DNA of 64,000 nt from Cryptomeria japonica (GCF_030272615.1 NW_026729140.1:62001-126000); one strand, 5' to 3'. Positions 22,249-34,745 are shown, counted from the first letter of the stretch. Made by a program: numbers and translations. The notes: a model not told the origin generated them from the letters alone.

Positions 22249-23722
22249 TGTAAGTGGGAAAAGCGGTTCAATGAAATCCAAAATGTGAAAATATTCAAAG
22301 ACTTGTCCACACACCCATGGTACTCTTGGTGCATGTTATGGAGCCATGAGGAATGACTCAACTTCTCAAGGAGTGTTCCATGGTTCTATCTCACAAGGTC
22401 CCTCAAGCCAATGCCTTTGCTCTGAGATCACTAAGCAAAGTGACTTAGGGATGACAAATGTAAGAACAAGGGATGCTTTTGATCGAATTTAGTATGAATG
22501 CATCCTATTTATGCATGATTCTATTAAATGAACTAAACTAGATGATAAGATGACAATGTTAGTAAAAATACTATCCTAACATGATATACTAGCTATATGA
22601 TTTAATCTAAGATGATAGAAATACTCTAAAATGATTAATAGATTTATTTCTATTACAAAGAGAGGCTAAATGCTTGTTAAAATTAAGTATAAGTATGATG
22701 CTAAAGACTTGGATTCTTTTTGAAATGGAGGAATGAGAGCTCTACTTATTGAAGAAATAGGGCAATGGATGGTCAGGATTGAAGGATTTGATCAAGGGTC
22801 AGGATTGAAAGCTATCAATCCATGTTTACAATTCTCACCAATAAAATAGTGACAATTGTCAACATAAGACTGCTTGAGAGGAGAGGTAAGAAGCATTAAA
22901 TGCTTGAGAAGACCTCATGGTAACCTTAGAAGGTAAAGGTTAAGGTTAGGTTAAGGTTATCCATTGGATAAAGCTTTTACCCAAAGGGTAAACTCTTGTG
23001 CAAGGGTTCAAGGGATAACCATGGTCAAAGAAATGAATGCTTGATGAGACCCCTAGGTTAGATGAGGGTTGAGTTAGGAAAAAAGTCTCTAACCATTCCA
23101 CAAAGGGTTAGTTAACCATTAATGGTTTGAAAGACTTTGGGGACAAATTCGTAAGAGTCCTTCCAAATTTGGGGGTTTTCAACAAGTTATCTTGTTGAAG
23201 GCATAAAAGCTTTAATGCCTTTGGAAGACTTTACTCCAAATTTTAGAAGTGACCTCCTCAAATTTAGGGAAAGGGGATAATTGAAGGGTTTAGCTTAATT
23301 GATTAGGATTAGATAGGTTCTAGGAGAATTTAGGAAGAGGGTTAGGACGCAAGTGGGAGATGTAGGAAAATGCAAGTGGGTGAGGGATAATAAGATTTAA
23401 TTAAAATAAATTGCTTTATTTCATTTTGGTTGCAAGTTGGGGATTTAAATAAATTAGATTTATTTAATTGGGGTGAAGTATTTAATCAAATGTAAATTTA
23501 ATTAAAAAGTAGAAAGAAGGAATTTAATTAAATAAAATGATTTATTCAATTAAATGATACAAAAGGCTTAAGTGAATTTAAATAAATAAATTGAATAATT
23601 TATTTAATTAAAATAGAGGAATGTGGGTGATTTAATTAAATTCGATTTAACTAAATAGAGGAATGAGAATAAAAGGAACATTAAATATCATTTAGGAATA
23701 TGGTCATTTCTATACATGTACA
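22249..23722 (-). repeat. 3' LTR of gypsy element
   Basis: 1474 bp, aligned throughout with 34746-36222. It starts TGTAAGTGGGAAAAG on the plus strand and ends TGTACA. A roughly 270-bp zone (23391-23660) is packed with ATTTAATTAAAT-like palindromes, which fall in U3 on the element strand. Confidence 0.92.
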
Positions 23723-23736
23723 TTTTGCCCCTCTTT
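23723..23736 (-). other. Polypurine tract of gypsy element
   Basis: On the element strand AAAGAGGGGCAAAA directly precedes the 3' LTR, the expected place and composition for plus-strand DNA priming. Confidence 0.8.
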
Positions 23737-24319
23737 GAAGTGACGTGTGTGCACATGTTGATTCAAAGAAAAAAAAGATGTGTTGGCAAAATTTGATTAT
23801 GATCATTGTGATGTCGTATCGAGATGTTCATGTCGTGCCCTAGATTCGATAAATGATGCCCTAGATTTGATAAATGATTTTGATAATGCCCCCTCGGGAG
23901 ATTAATCAAAATTTTGAAAATTTGATTCGAGTTGATAAATTTGATTGCATTTTAAAATTTTGTCTATGTTGAATGCGATAATTTGATTTATCTCCCGATA
24001 ATGATGTTTGTTAGGGTTAGAAGTACAACCACAAGCAATTTACATGTTCCACCACGTAACCCTAAGTTCCATTTACCCCATAAAAGGTAAAAAGTGATTT
24101 CTTTTGGATCATTTGTGCTTGTTGGCTTTGGAGAAAGTGACAATTGGAGAGAAAGACAAAATGTCGATTCCCTTTGCCTCTCATCAATTCAAGCGCATTC
24201 GGATGTATCGGAGGCCCGCCACGTATGGACCACCAGTAAGTCATCAATTTTTGCCCCTTTTTTCTTTTTGTTTTGTCATTTTTTGTTATGTTTTCTAAAT
24301 TTTACACGTGGATTTTCAC

Positions 24320-24785
24320 AGTTTAGCATGTAGGGTCTGCACCCTAGTGCATACAAAACAAAGGGTAGTGCGTCGAGTTTTAGCACCTAGGGTAGCATCT
24401 AAGTAGGGTTGGGTAGCACAAAGGGGGGTTAGGGTAGCGCATAGACGTCGTTTAGCACAATGAATTCAGTCTAGCGTGTAGTGGGAAAAGGGTAGCGCAT
24501 CGGGAAGACCTAGCGCATAGGGTTAGCAAGGGGTCACATGGGTAGGCTAGGCTAGCGCGTAGGTGTCACGTAGCGCATCGGGGTATTTTTGCAGTGCAGG
24601 GCTAGATTAGGATACTGCATGTCAAGTTTTAACGCTTACAATGTTTTGGGTGGTGTATTGATAGATCAGGGTAGTGCATAGGTGTAGGTTAGCGCTTAGG
24701 GTTAATTCGGTAGCGCATGGAGAATTTTGGATAGCACTTGTCAAGCAGTGTAACACGTGGATAAAAAATTTCAGCGCATGGGCAG
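24320..24785 (+). repeat. Octamer array TAGCGCAT in 3' non-coding part of gypsy element
   Basis: Five exact TAGCGCAT copies start at 24435, 24493, 24511, 24571 and 24711. Near-matches (TAGTGCAT, TAGCGCTT, TAGCGCGT, TAGCACA, CAGCGCAT and others) lie between them, mostly 18-40 bases apart and often followed by AGGG. No copy of the opposite orientation ATGCGCTA was seen here. It lies between the end of the integrase and the polypurine tract. Confidence 0.8.
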
Positions 24786-24789
24786 AAAA

Positions 24790-25941
24790 AATTGGGGAAA
24801 ATAGGATTCGATGAGGCCTTTCAAAGATACTCTGAGAGATGGGATTTCTACCTCCAGGGGTAAAATTTCTTCAGATCCATAAACCAATGAATATGACGTA
24901 GCTCTTGTAGGTGTACGAATGCTAGTTCTATATACCCAAAGTGCTAGATTGAGTTGCATGTGCCAATCTTTTCCTGTGTCATTTATTGTTTTCTTGAGGA
25001 TTTTCAATATGGTTTTGTTGGATGCATCAGCTTGACCATTCCCCTGTGGGTAATAAGGTGTAGAAACGATGTTGGATCTTGAATCGTTCACATAGTTATC
25101 ACACATCCTGGTTTTTGAAAGGTTGTCCATTATCTATGATGATGGAACTTGGAATGCCATATCTACAGATCAGATAATTAAGAATGAAAGAAGCAATTTG
25201 TTTTCCAATTACTGTGGTCATGGGGACTACCTCAATCCATTTGGTAAAATATTCTGTTGCAGTGATAATGAACTTGTGTCTATTTGAAGATGAAGGGTGT
25301 ATTTTACCCACTAAGTCCAGTCCCCACTAGCAAAAAGGCCAGGATGTTGTGAATGGTTGCAGTTCCTGTGCTGGTGCATGTATAAGATTGCCATGGATTT
25401 GGCATTTAGGACATTTCTTTGCAAAATGATAAGAATCCTTTTCCATTCTCAGCCAGTAATATCCCATTCATAGAAGTTTTTTATCAAGAGTAGGACCACT
25501 TGAATGTCTACCACAGATACCTTCCTGAAGCTCTTGTAAAGTTGAGTCAGATTCATTACGATAAAGGCAACGAAGAAGAGTACCATCTAGACCTCGATGG
25601 TACAAAGTATCAGCAGTGAGAGTATAACGGGTAGCTTTCCGGATAAAGTTGCATTTTTGGTTTCGAGATAGGTCAATACGTAGGGTATTGTTTTTAAGAT
25701 AGTTGTATATGGGTCTGTATAACAGAGAGTCAGAACTGGTTAAGGCATAGATAATGTGATATGCGGAATGGTCATAGGCTGGGGAGAAAAGTTGCTCTAC
25801 CAGAAACTCATAATGACTTTGTTGCTTTGGAATTTGTAGCAGTGAAGCGATAGTAGCCATTGCATCGGTTGTTCTATTGTCAAACCTTAGCATTTGTTCA
25901 AAGGTGACATGTACAAAATATTGTTTGAAATCATCCACCAT
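24790..25941 (-). pseudogene. Gypsy integrase
   Basis: The zinc-finger part (25320-25941) has YTLTADTLYHRGLDGTLLRC, GICGRHSSG and, past a stop, CPKCQIHGN. The core has LDLVGKIHPSSSNRHKF, EYFTKWIEVVPM and IIIDNGQPF. Its third catalytic position reads NGQADASNKTI, with Asp (25026-25028) where relatives have Glu. The C-terminal WVYRTSIRTPTRATSYSLVY follows. A frameshift near 25110 separates the halves. Both the breaks and the Glu-to-Asp change argue against activity. Confidence 0.9.
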
Positions 25942-26469
25942 TCATTTGTATGGTAGCAGTTTATTGTCTTTTGTCTGATAGTCATCGTTGATCTGATTGA
26001 TGACTAGTTGTGAATCTCCGTAGACTTTCAATTCTGTGATTCTCCATTCCACAACCATTTTCATCCCTGTAACTAGTGCCTCATATTCAGCAATGTTATT
26101 TGTGCATGGAAACATGAGCCTATATGATCTTGGTATGGTGTGCCCGTCAGGAGTGATGAATAGAATGCTAGCGCTTGAGCCATGTTGAGTGTAGGAACCA
26201 TCAAAGTATAGGGTCCATTTCTTGGTGGAAATAGCAAGCACATCCCTATCTGGAAATTCAATCTCCATTGGTTGTTTAGCCGTTAATGGTGCATTGGCTA
26301 GTTGATCTACAATCACTTGTCCTTTGATAGCTCGTCGCTCTGTGTAGTGGGTATAAAATTCACTGAGAATCATTACCCATTTAGCCAATCTTCCAGTGAG
26401 AGCTGCTTTGCTGAGTAAGTACTTTAAAGGGTCAATTTTTGCTATGAGCTTGATTGTATGAGCTAGCAT
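25942..26469 (-). pseudogene. Gypsy second (archaeal-type) RNase H
   Basis: 175 codons without a stop. The first part ends the classic RNase H (KYLLSKAALTGRLAKWVMIL). From about residue 82, WTLYFDGSYTQHGSSASIL, NNIAEYEALVTGMKM and VYGDSQLVINQI supply the Asp, Glu and Asp positions of a second RNase H. An extra RNase H of this kind before the integrase marks Tat-lineage elements. Confidence 0.88.
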
Positions 26470-26769
26470 GTAGTGTCAGAACTTTTGAGAAGCAAATACC
26501 ACTATTAAACAAGCCTTCTCAATGAATGTATAATTGAGCTCATATCCATTTAAAGTTCTATTGATGTAATAGATAACTCGTTCCTTTCCTTCTTGATTTT
26601 CTTATGCTAAAAGTTCCCCCAGTGATATGTTTGTTGTTGATATGTAGAGAATAAGTGGCTTCCTTGCTATGGGTGGTACTAGAACTAGCGGGTTCATTAG
26701 ATATTGCTTGATTTGGTAGAATGATTCTGCACATTTGGCCTCCCATCTGAATGGTACATTCTTATGTAG
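26470..26769 (-). pseudogene. Gypsy RNase H (first) relic
   Basis: In the frame of the polymerase the strand reads ...LILYISTTNISLGELLA, stop, ENQEGKERVIYYINRTLNGY and YTFIEKACLIVVFASQKF, the usual connection and RNase H start of gypsy elements. Two in-frame stops are visible. Confidence 0.75.
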
Positions 26770-27873
26770 AAAATGATTGAATGGTAGACTTTTATCTGCT
26801 AATTGAGCAATGAAATGCCTGATTGACTAGAGTCGTCCTTGCAAGGATCTGAGTTGACTGATTTTCTTAGGTGGTGGCATCTCCGTGATGGTTTGTACCT
26901 TTACTGGATCTACTTTAATGCATTTTTCTGAGACAATGTAGCCTAATAACTTTCCTGATGTAACCCCGAAGACACACTTCTTAGGGTTGAGCCTGACTTG
27001 AATTTATTCCAATCTGTCAAAATTTTTTTCTAAGATGTCCAAATATTCTGCTCGAGTAAATGATTTAGCTAGTAAATCATCTACATAATCGTCCATAAAG
27101 GTATGCATCATGTCATGAAAGATTGTTGTCATTGCTCATTGATAAGTTGCCCTGGCATTCTTTAAGCCAAATGGCATGATATTCCAACAGTATGTTCTCC
27201 AAGGACAGGTAAATGTTGTTTTATCTTGATCCTCTGGAGCTATCTTGATTTGATTATAGCCAGAAAAACTATCCATTAATTATAGCATTGCATGGCCTAC
27301 TGTGAGGTCTACAATTATGTTGATACTGGGCAAAGGAAAGTCATCCTTTGGACAAGCTTTGTTGACATCTCTAAAATTGGTGCATATCTTGATGCTGCCA
27401 TCTAGTTTTGAAACTGGCACAATGTTGGAAATCCATTTAGCATAGTCGATAGGTCAAATAAATCCGACGTCTAATAGTTTCTTTAGCTCAGCTTTGACCA
27501 TGAGTGCTACGTGTGAATTCATCTTTCTCAATTTTTTCTTAACTAGCTTGGTTCCCAAAGAAATAGACAAGTGATGCATGATTAAGTGTGGATCAATCAC
27601 AGGCATATCTACATATGCCCAAGCAAAATTGATTTTCTTTTCTTTGAAAAATTGGATAAACTCTGATCTTTCTTCCTTTGTCAAAGATTCTGATAGGTGT
27701 ATGTTTTTGGTTGCTTCTATTGTACCAATGCTAATTGATTGATTGGATATGGGTGATCGCTCTTGATAATGTTTAGGAAGAGTGTCAAATCTCCCATGTT
27801 TGGGTGCCTTAAAAAGGTTTTCACTTGCAGATGCATCCTTTATTTTTACTTTTTTGTGATCTAGTGCTGCCAT
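26770..27873 (-). pseudogene. Gypsy reverse transcriptase
   Basis: Upstream part 27454-27873 has ESLTKEERSEFIQFFKEKKI, FAWAYVDMP and ELKKLLDVGFI. After a stop it goes on with YAKWISNIVPVSKLDGSIKI, CTNFRDVNKACPKDDFPLP, MDSFSGYNQIKIAPEDQDKT and MPFGLKNARATYQ, and keeps the catalytic YVDD (27076-27087). Three or more in-frame stops break it. Unlike the copia relic, its active-site residues are intact. Confidence 0.92.
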
Positions 27874-28535
27874 TGACTAGTTTTCAGCAGTAGATCCTTT
27901 ATTTCATTCATTTTTGTGACTGAGAGACTTGCCACTCCCTCGATTGTAGATGTCGTTACTTTGTTCACTGGTAGAGTCTATTTTTGGGTTGATGATACAC
28001 AAGTAATGGATAATGGAATCATCATTTGGGAAAATTGGTATGTCACAATTTTCAGGTTCATCCTAGTCTATGAGGTCAGGAAAGATAAGTGGTAAAGGGT
28101 CATTGGGTGGGTCAATTTTAGCTACTGTAAGTGTCAGGATGAAGGTATCATCATGGTTGGCCGGGATATTAAATAAGTTAATGATTTTGTCAAGGTCTTT
28201 GATGGTATCATGTTCCATGTAAACTTGCTTGTAATGTCACTGCTCGTTTTCCTTGGCGTCATAGATATTTTGTGAACCAAATTCAAGTAGTCTAGGCTTT
28301 GTGCCTTGTTCTTCTTGAGAAATGGGTTTATGACTATCGTTTACAGCAATATCTTCAGTAATATTGGAACAACTGCCCCATTCATATTCATTTGAATCAG
28401 TTTCCGAGGTATTATCTTAATTCTTGCAGTGTTGTGGACTTGTATGTTGTAGGGTGAAAACAGGTCTTTGATGATTGATACGAGTCTGGTAGTTTTCTTT
28501 GATTCTGTATTATATCCTACTTCTACTCTTTGCAT

Positions 28536-28988
28536 TTAGTCATATAATGTCTCTCCTCGGGGAGTAATGAGGTTACCAGGGAGTGATTCTTCTTTGTTTG
28601 AAACCGGTTCTTGAACATGATGTACTTCTGCACAAGGTGCTTCTTTCTTTTGATTGACTGATTTCTCTTGATGTTTCTTTCCTTCCTGATATTCACGTTC
28701 CTTATGTATTGTCTTTATTGATTGAAATAGTACCTCCTTCCATGAGTCCTCCTTGTATTTCTTCTTTTCCTTCCATTGAGGTTTTTGGTATTTGCTTGGT
28801 GTCTTCTTTGGTGGTAGAGTGTGTTCATAGCCCAATCTGGTTTTGTTTTTACAAAACTGGAAAGGAGGATCTAATGGTTCTGTGACACCTTCTTGACACT
28901 TGTTGATAGCTCCTTTTCCATTGTATCCCATTTGTTGCATGATTAAGTAGCCTTTTCCATATAGTTGTGTTGATATAGCTACTTCCAT
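28536..28988 (-). pseudogene. G-patch segment between protease and reverse transcriptase
   Basis: Residues 10-60 read GKGYLIMQQMGYNGKGAINK and on to LGYEHTLPPKK, a glycine-rich G-patch as found after the protease in some plant gypsy elements and in betaretroviruses. It may bind nucleic acid; that function is from the family, not shown here. A basic Lys/Glu-rich stretch follows. Confidence 0.75.
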
Positions 28989-29105
28989 TGTAGTTGCTTT
29001 GTCTTCTTCCTCATCCTTGTATAACCAACTAAGGATGTCTTTTTCCTCTGATTCATGTGCTAATGTGCCTAGTTGAATGAATTTGCCATCAAACTTGGTG
29101 ATGGG

Positions 29106-30302
29106 CTATGTTGCTTGATGTATTGATACTGAAGGTAACCCATGAGATTTAGGTGATGCTGGTAAGTTGGTTAGACATAGGGGTTCCAAAGAGTATTCTC
29201 CCATACCTTGTTCTTTGATTTTCATTTTCTGTTTGAAATCCATAGATAGTGGTTTAGACTTTTCATGATGAAGATCTAGTGCGGGGAAAATTTGTTTTTC
29301 TTTGTTATGTGGAACTAAACTATCTTGGGTTGCCCACATAGCATTACAATGTTTAAAAGGGTTATGATCTACTGATATAGAAATTTTTTGTCCATTATAG
29401 GGGAACTTAACACACTGGTGATAAGTAGAGGGTACTCCTTGCATTTCATGTATCAAAGGTTGACCCAATAAGATATTATATGTGAGCTCTATGTCTAAGA
29501 CTTGGCACATAGTGTCCTTTTGTATTGGTCCCACTTGAATTGGTAACACAACTATTCCTTTGGATGATCTTTCTTCATCATCATATGCTTTGATAGTGAT
29601 CTTTTTGCATGGATCAATAGATTGCTCAGAGAAGCCTAATGCACAGATAAGTTTTAAGTTATAGATATTGAGTCCAGCTCCTCCATCTATTAATACTCTT
29701 TTGACTCGATGTTTGTAGACCAAGACTTCAATGTGGAGTGGAGTATTGTGTGGATGGCTTAATGAAATATTATCCTGCTTGGAAAAGGTGAGATTATGAG
29801 GCCTTGTCATGTGAGCCACCATGGCTTGGAATTTGTCCATATCCTGATCCTAGGGTACAATTGTTTCCAATAGTGCTTGTTCCAAGATGTCCTTGTGTTT
29901 TGGTGAAAGTTTTAGCAACTCAAGTATAGATATTTGAGCAGAAGTTTTGTGCAGTTGAGTGACCAGGTCATATTGAATCTTAGGTATGCTGCTTTTTGCT
30001 GATGCATGTCCCTTCAAGACATATTTTTGAGCTCTGGTGGTTACATTGATTGATTCATGTTTTCGTTTGTCCTTGATTGTAATAACATTTACTTGATTAT
30101 CCTCAGCTAATATATGATTGATGGTGTTATTGTATATGTGATTGATACGAGCTCCACATGTATCATTTGAGGTTGAAGCTCCATCCTTGTTGTAGTTTGG
30201 AAGAGGATTCTTAACGGCACCATGGTCACCATTTGGCTTGAGACCATCGACTGTTAAATCGCCCCTATCAATCATGTCTTGAACAATGTTTTTCAGTCTC
30301 AT
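29106..30302 (-). pseudogene. Gypsy gag-protease region with retropepsin
   Basis: The first segment (29850-30302) is linker, with polar repeats. The second (29106-29840) holds the aspartic protease with VLIDGGAGLNI near residues 49-59 and ILLGQPLIHEMQGVPSTYHQ, both normal for Tat-like plant elements, where DGGAG replaces DSGAS or DTGAS. A stop separates the segments at about 29849. Confidence 0.85.
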
Positions 30303-30503
30303 GCAATCATTTGTTTGATGTCCTTTGTTTTGATGAAAATCACAAAAGTGTGAGTCATTCCACTAGGGTGGTTTGATTTGTGGTTCAAAGTTATTGATTG
30401 ATGGTAAGGAGATAATTTTGTTTGCCAGGAGTTCTCTGAATTCTGACTCCAATGATTTCCCTAATGGTGTGTAGATGTTTTTTGTAAAGTTGTTGGTGTT
30501 ACC

Positions 30504-31406
30504 TCATGAGATTGTATTAGGTCCTCGATTCATGTTATTGTTTTGGGTATTGTTGGTGTTGTTAAGATGATCTTGATTGATAGTTGGTGCATAAGTATTA
30601 GTACCTCGGTTAGCACCTTTTTTATTCTTGGTAGCCTGAGGATTACCTGATAAAGCTAACACTGCTTGCTTGGATTTCACATCATAAGTTTTGTTTCCTC
30701 CTTCATTTCCAGTGTTTTTGTTTCTGGTCCAAAACCTGGATTTGTCTAAGTTGTTGTTATTTTGGTTATTGTAATTAGAGTTGGATGAATTCGTCCCTTC
30801 TTTGAAAAATTTCAATGTTCCTTTCTTGACACATGCCTCCTCTACTTGGATGCCATTTTCAATCAATTTAGCAAAAGATAGTATGAATTGGAGTTTGAGT
30901 ATGTAACTCATCTCACTATTTAAATTGTCAATGAAAATTTCCATCTTTTTCTTTTCAGGCACATCTCGAGGATATCTTGAGACTATTGGTCGCCAACGTT
31001 GAAGGAACACCATGAATGTTTTGTTGTTTTTCTATTTGGTATTGCAGGCATCTAGAATGGTGATGGCATGTTGAATGTTGTAGGAATATCGATTTATGAA
31101 TTTGTTGACTAACTCATCAAAGGATTTGATAGGAGGTGTGATTTTAGATAACCATTCCATTGTTTGCCCTCCCAAGCTTCTTGGAAATAATTTCATTAAA
31201 TAAGTGTCATCATGGTCAAATTCCAAGCTCATGGTACAAAATTCTTGGACATGATCACGAGGATCGCTTTTCCCATCATATTTGTCAAATCTGGGAATGT
31301 CTGAATTTGGGGGAAAAGGTACCATGTTTAACCTTCTGTCAAAAGAATAAGGACAAATTTCATTCAAGGAATATCGTACTATTGATCCTTGTTGCATGTC
31401 TTGCAT
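30504..31406 (-). pseudogene. Gypsy gag
   Basis: Contains the retrotransposon gag core: IPRFDKYDGKSDPRDHVQEF, LMKLFPRSLGGQTMEWLSKI and SFDELVNKFINRYS. After a stop near 31030 it continues FLQRWRPIVSRYPRDVPEKK, then an Asn-rich tail. The zinc-knuckle region follows around 30300-30370 (CDFHQNKGHQTNDC order on the element strand). The capsid-forming role is known for the family; the frame is broken here. Confidence 0.88.
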
Positions 31407-32664
31407 CTATTTTTGTAGCATTTGCATTTTCTATGTAAGAGAAACCAAGGGTGCATTCATTTTCTAAGGGAAGATTTCTTCCCTCACATTGTTTCTAGTT
31501 TGGAATGGCGTGTGTAGTGACATGTTTTTCTCCAGGATGTTTTGCTCGGGTAAGTTTTGTTCAGGTATGTTTTGTGCTCAGGCTCACGTGCTTCCTCCTC
31601 TCTTTGTTGTTCTTGATAAGCATAATGTTGAGACCTTGTTCTAAATATATCAGTATCGAAGTCTTCAGGGAGTTTAACTCCTTTGCTCCTGAGCATGAGT
31701 AGGTATTTTTATTTGTCAGTTTCCATGAGTTTTTCCACAAGTTTTTGAAATGAAGCGCTTTCTTAACACTCTTGGAGGAGTTCCTCAAAAATTTATGTAA
31801 CTTCTAGATTTAGATATTCGAAAAGATTTGATAATCTTTGACCCATACTGGACTCTAGTTGTGTTTCGCTTTGCTTGTTTCATTGAGAGCAAGTAATAAC
31901 GGGCATCTAGTAGAAAATTTCTCTGACAAATGGAACAAACTCCTCTTCGATGTTTTGCTCAGGGGTTGTTCAAATCGAGGTATGTTGTAAGTGATGCACA
32001 CTTCTGGGAAGAAAGCTGGATTGATCTTTCCTCCTTGATTTAGGTGTTGGTTGAATGCCACTTTTTGACATAATTCCCTACTCCTCAATGGTTCCTCATC
32101 AAATTCGTTTGTTTTGTCTTGAAAATACAAGTGCATATGACAGAGGAATGTTCAATGAGATTTGAAGAGTTAGCAATTGATGTATAAAAACCTATTCCTT
32201 TTGGCAAGTTTCAGAGAACTGGGTTGTTGTTTCCTCAACTTAGTGTTATGATAAATACTCTTTCTTCTTAGAATATGAGGATTAGTCATGGACAAGCGAT
32301 CAATGGTTTCCTTTAATTTTTTTTGGATTCAAGATATCTTGTTTAGAAACTTAAGTTTTACATTATCAAATGAAGGTTTAGATGCCCCCTCATGACAAAG
32401 TGTGTCAAATGATATGGAATAAGAACTTTCCCGATATGGAAAGATGATTTAACAACTTGGAGTTTGAAACAAGTATGTTTTTGGGATAAAAATCCATTTT
32501 ATTGAAGGACCTTTTGACACTTGTGATAGTATTTCCCGATTTTGATAGGAGAGATGTGTTTTATCTCTTGACTAGTTTTTGGATTTTGACAACTTTGTTT
32601 TAAGGAAAACATGCTTTTGGAGTAGTTTTGATACTCTGATTTCGATTATGGTTTGGTTTGAAAG

Positions 32665-32890
32665 GCTATGCGCTGATGTGTCCTATCAATGCGCTAACAA
32701 CTGATCTTAATGTGCTAGTGTTTGGTCTCAACACGCTAGACTATTTTTTGAAAGTGCTAAGGTTAAATCTGTTTATTTGGGATTGATTATGTGCTAAAGT
32801 TCAGTACTGATGCACTATGCTAAAGCTTGCATGTGCTAAAATGTGATTCCAAAGCGCTAAGATGTTTCTCTTATGTGCTAAACTATCCTG
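32665..32890 (+). repeat. Octamer array ATGCGCTA, inner 5' leader of gypsy element
   Basis: One exact ATGCGCTA (32689) plus variants ATGCGCTG (32668), ATGTGCTA (several), ACACGCTA, AAGTGCTA and AAGCGCTA at about 20-base intervals. The orientation is opposite to the array at 24320-24785. Confidence 0.72.
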
Positions 32891-34399
32891 ATAGTTTTGA
32901 CTTGGTAGTTTTTTGTGATTTGTGAACTTTGTCTGAATGATGATGGATGATTTTCTGAAGTAAAAAATGAAAGCATAGCACAAAAGAGATAACCACCTTG
33001 GCTAGTCTAAACAATGAGTGTATGTTCTGCGAGGATGTGTTCAAATCCCCAGTGTTTTAACAGGTTTGGATACAAACAATACAATTCAATCAGACTCTTT
33101 ATTCAAGGGTCATCAATAATACCATAGCTCACTAGTCTCGATACTCCGTTAGCTCAAACAACCTTGTCACCCCCTAGGGGGCGCCCATTTTTTTGCCTTT
33201 TGCCAGAAATTAACACAAAGTGAATTGCTTCACAATTGAGTAGTTATCTTGGGAGATATATGGTGAGTAATCTTGGGGGCGAATTCTTCCCCACCCTTGC
33301 ACTATAATACTGCAAATGTTTGGACATTGACTCGGCTCAAAGTTTCTAAAGCTAAAGTTCGTAATGAGGCTTCTCGTTCAGCCGTTAGTGATAAACTCCC
33401 TAAGGAGGCTTCCCAACCTTTAGAACAAAGGCTTTACATATCGTAAAGATAATGTGGGAAGGCTAATCATTGCGTGCAATAGTTGAAAAGGACTTTCCTC
33501 ACTTTCCACTTTTGATTATAGTGGGTTGGAACACTTGGCATCAAAGTCATTCCCCACTTAGGTCGTTCCCCTCACATCGACCAAAGAATGGATTTAAGAG
33601 TTGTTCAACTCCTCGGGAGGGCAGGCCTGCAAAAGGTTTTAATGCTTAAAAACATTGAAAGCATAAGAGTGGTTTATCTTTTTGATCACCTAGTTAAGGG
33701 GAGAGCATATACCTTCCACTTTTGAAGCGAAGCACACAAGTGTTCTTTTTAACCTTTTATTGCAATTATTTGGTAAAACCTATATGGAGATATTGCTCCA
33801 CAAAAACATGGTGTTCATTTTATTTCATCAAATCAATGATTATCCAATCTAAAAAATGAAACCTGGTCAACAAAGCAAAACTTTGATTTTGGTCAACAAA
33901 ATAAATCGACAAAGGGGAAGAACTTCCCTCTTTAACTTTGAATAAAATTGGACAAGTGTGGTTCTTTTACCTTGCAAAAATTTATAAGTTGATCCTTTTA
34001 TACAGCAAAGGATGGTGAGGTTCTTTTTAAAGCTCTTTTTGCAAAATGAAAAATTGTTTGTCCTTTTTAGATGCCCAAATGAAAGTTTTCTCCTAGGAAA
34101 GCAAGAAAGATTTTTGTTGTGGTTCTTTTTAAGTTCCCAAATAAGGTGTGAGTTCAATTTTGAACTTTAAACAAGAAATGAAAGAAATTTAAATTTTTAA
34201 CTAACTTAGCTAAGTTAGTAAAAAAAAATTTCAATTACTTTAAATCTAGCATAAATAAAAATAAGCTCCAAACCTGCAATTAAACCATTAGTAACCTGCA
34301 AAACAAATAGTTAATCAGTTAGCAAAATGATGGTTTTGTGGACTTCCAAAAGTCTAACTTTTGAGTTCTCTGTAACAAATCATTTTATGTCTTCTGTCT

Positions 34400-34665
34400 G
34401 TGATGCGCTACAGAATATAATGTACATGCTACAGAATGCCCTGGAGGCGCTATCAGACAGACCCTACACGCTATACTGATTTCCAAATGCGCTAGACTAT
34501 TAAATTCCGGTGTTGAAAACTACAATAATAATTTTAAAAATTCTATGCATAGAGAAAGGGTTTCTTTGTGCTAGGAAACAAGTCTAACATGCCAAACAGT
34601 ATACCGTATGTGTTGAAGGTTTGACCAGATGCGCTAAGAAAAGTCCCGAACACGCCAATTCTTGT
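34400..34665 (+). repeat. Octamer array ATGCGCTA, outer 5' leader of gypsy element
   Basis: Exact copies at 34403, 34487 and 34629, with variants ACATGCTA, AGGCGCTA, ACACGCTA and TTGTGCTA between. It lies just inside the 5' LTR and has the same orientation as the inner 5' array. Confidence 0.75.
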
Positions 34666-34721
34666 TTCCCACGTACCTGCAAAGTTGGTGAAACTCAAAA
34701 ACTAATTTGATTAATGGGGTT

Positions 34722-34745
34722 GAGCCCCACATTGGGAGCGAGAAA
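34722..34745 (-). other. Probable primer-binding region of gypsy element
   Basis: Directly after the 5' LTR the element strand reads TTTCTCGCTCCCAATGTGGG. It is where a tRNA primer site must lie, but I could not match it to a particular tRNA; it may be mutated. Confidence 0.4.

Larger units (their letters stand above)
31439..34745 (-). other. 5' leader and degraded gag N terminus of gypsy element
   Basis: Short minus-strand frames at 31484-32136 run toward gag (FDTDIFRTRSQHYAYQEQQ and similar charged segments) and probably are the decayed gag N terminus. From 32137 to 34745 nothing codes for a recognisable product; this long leader holds the two octamer arrays. An isolated GC-rich patch (CCCCCTAGGGGGCGCCC, about 33172) stands out in the otherwise AT-rich leader. 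Confidence 0.6.
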
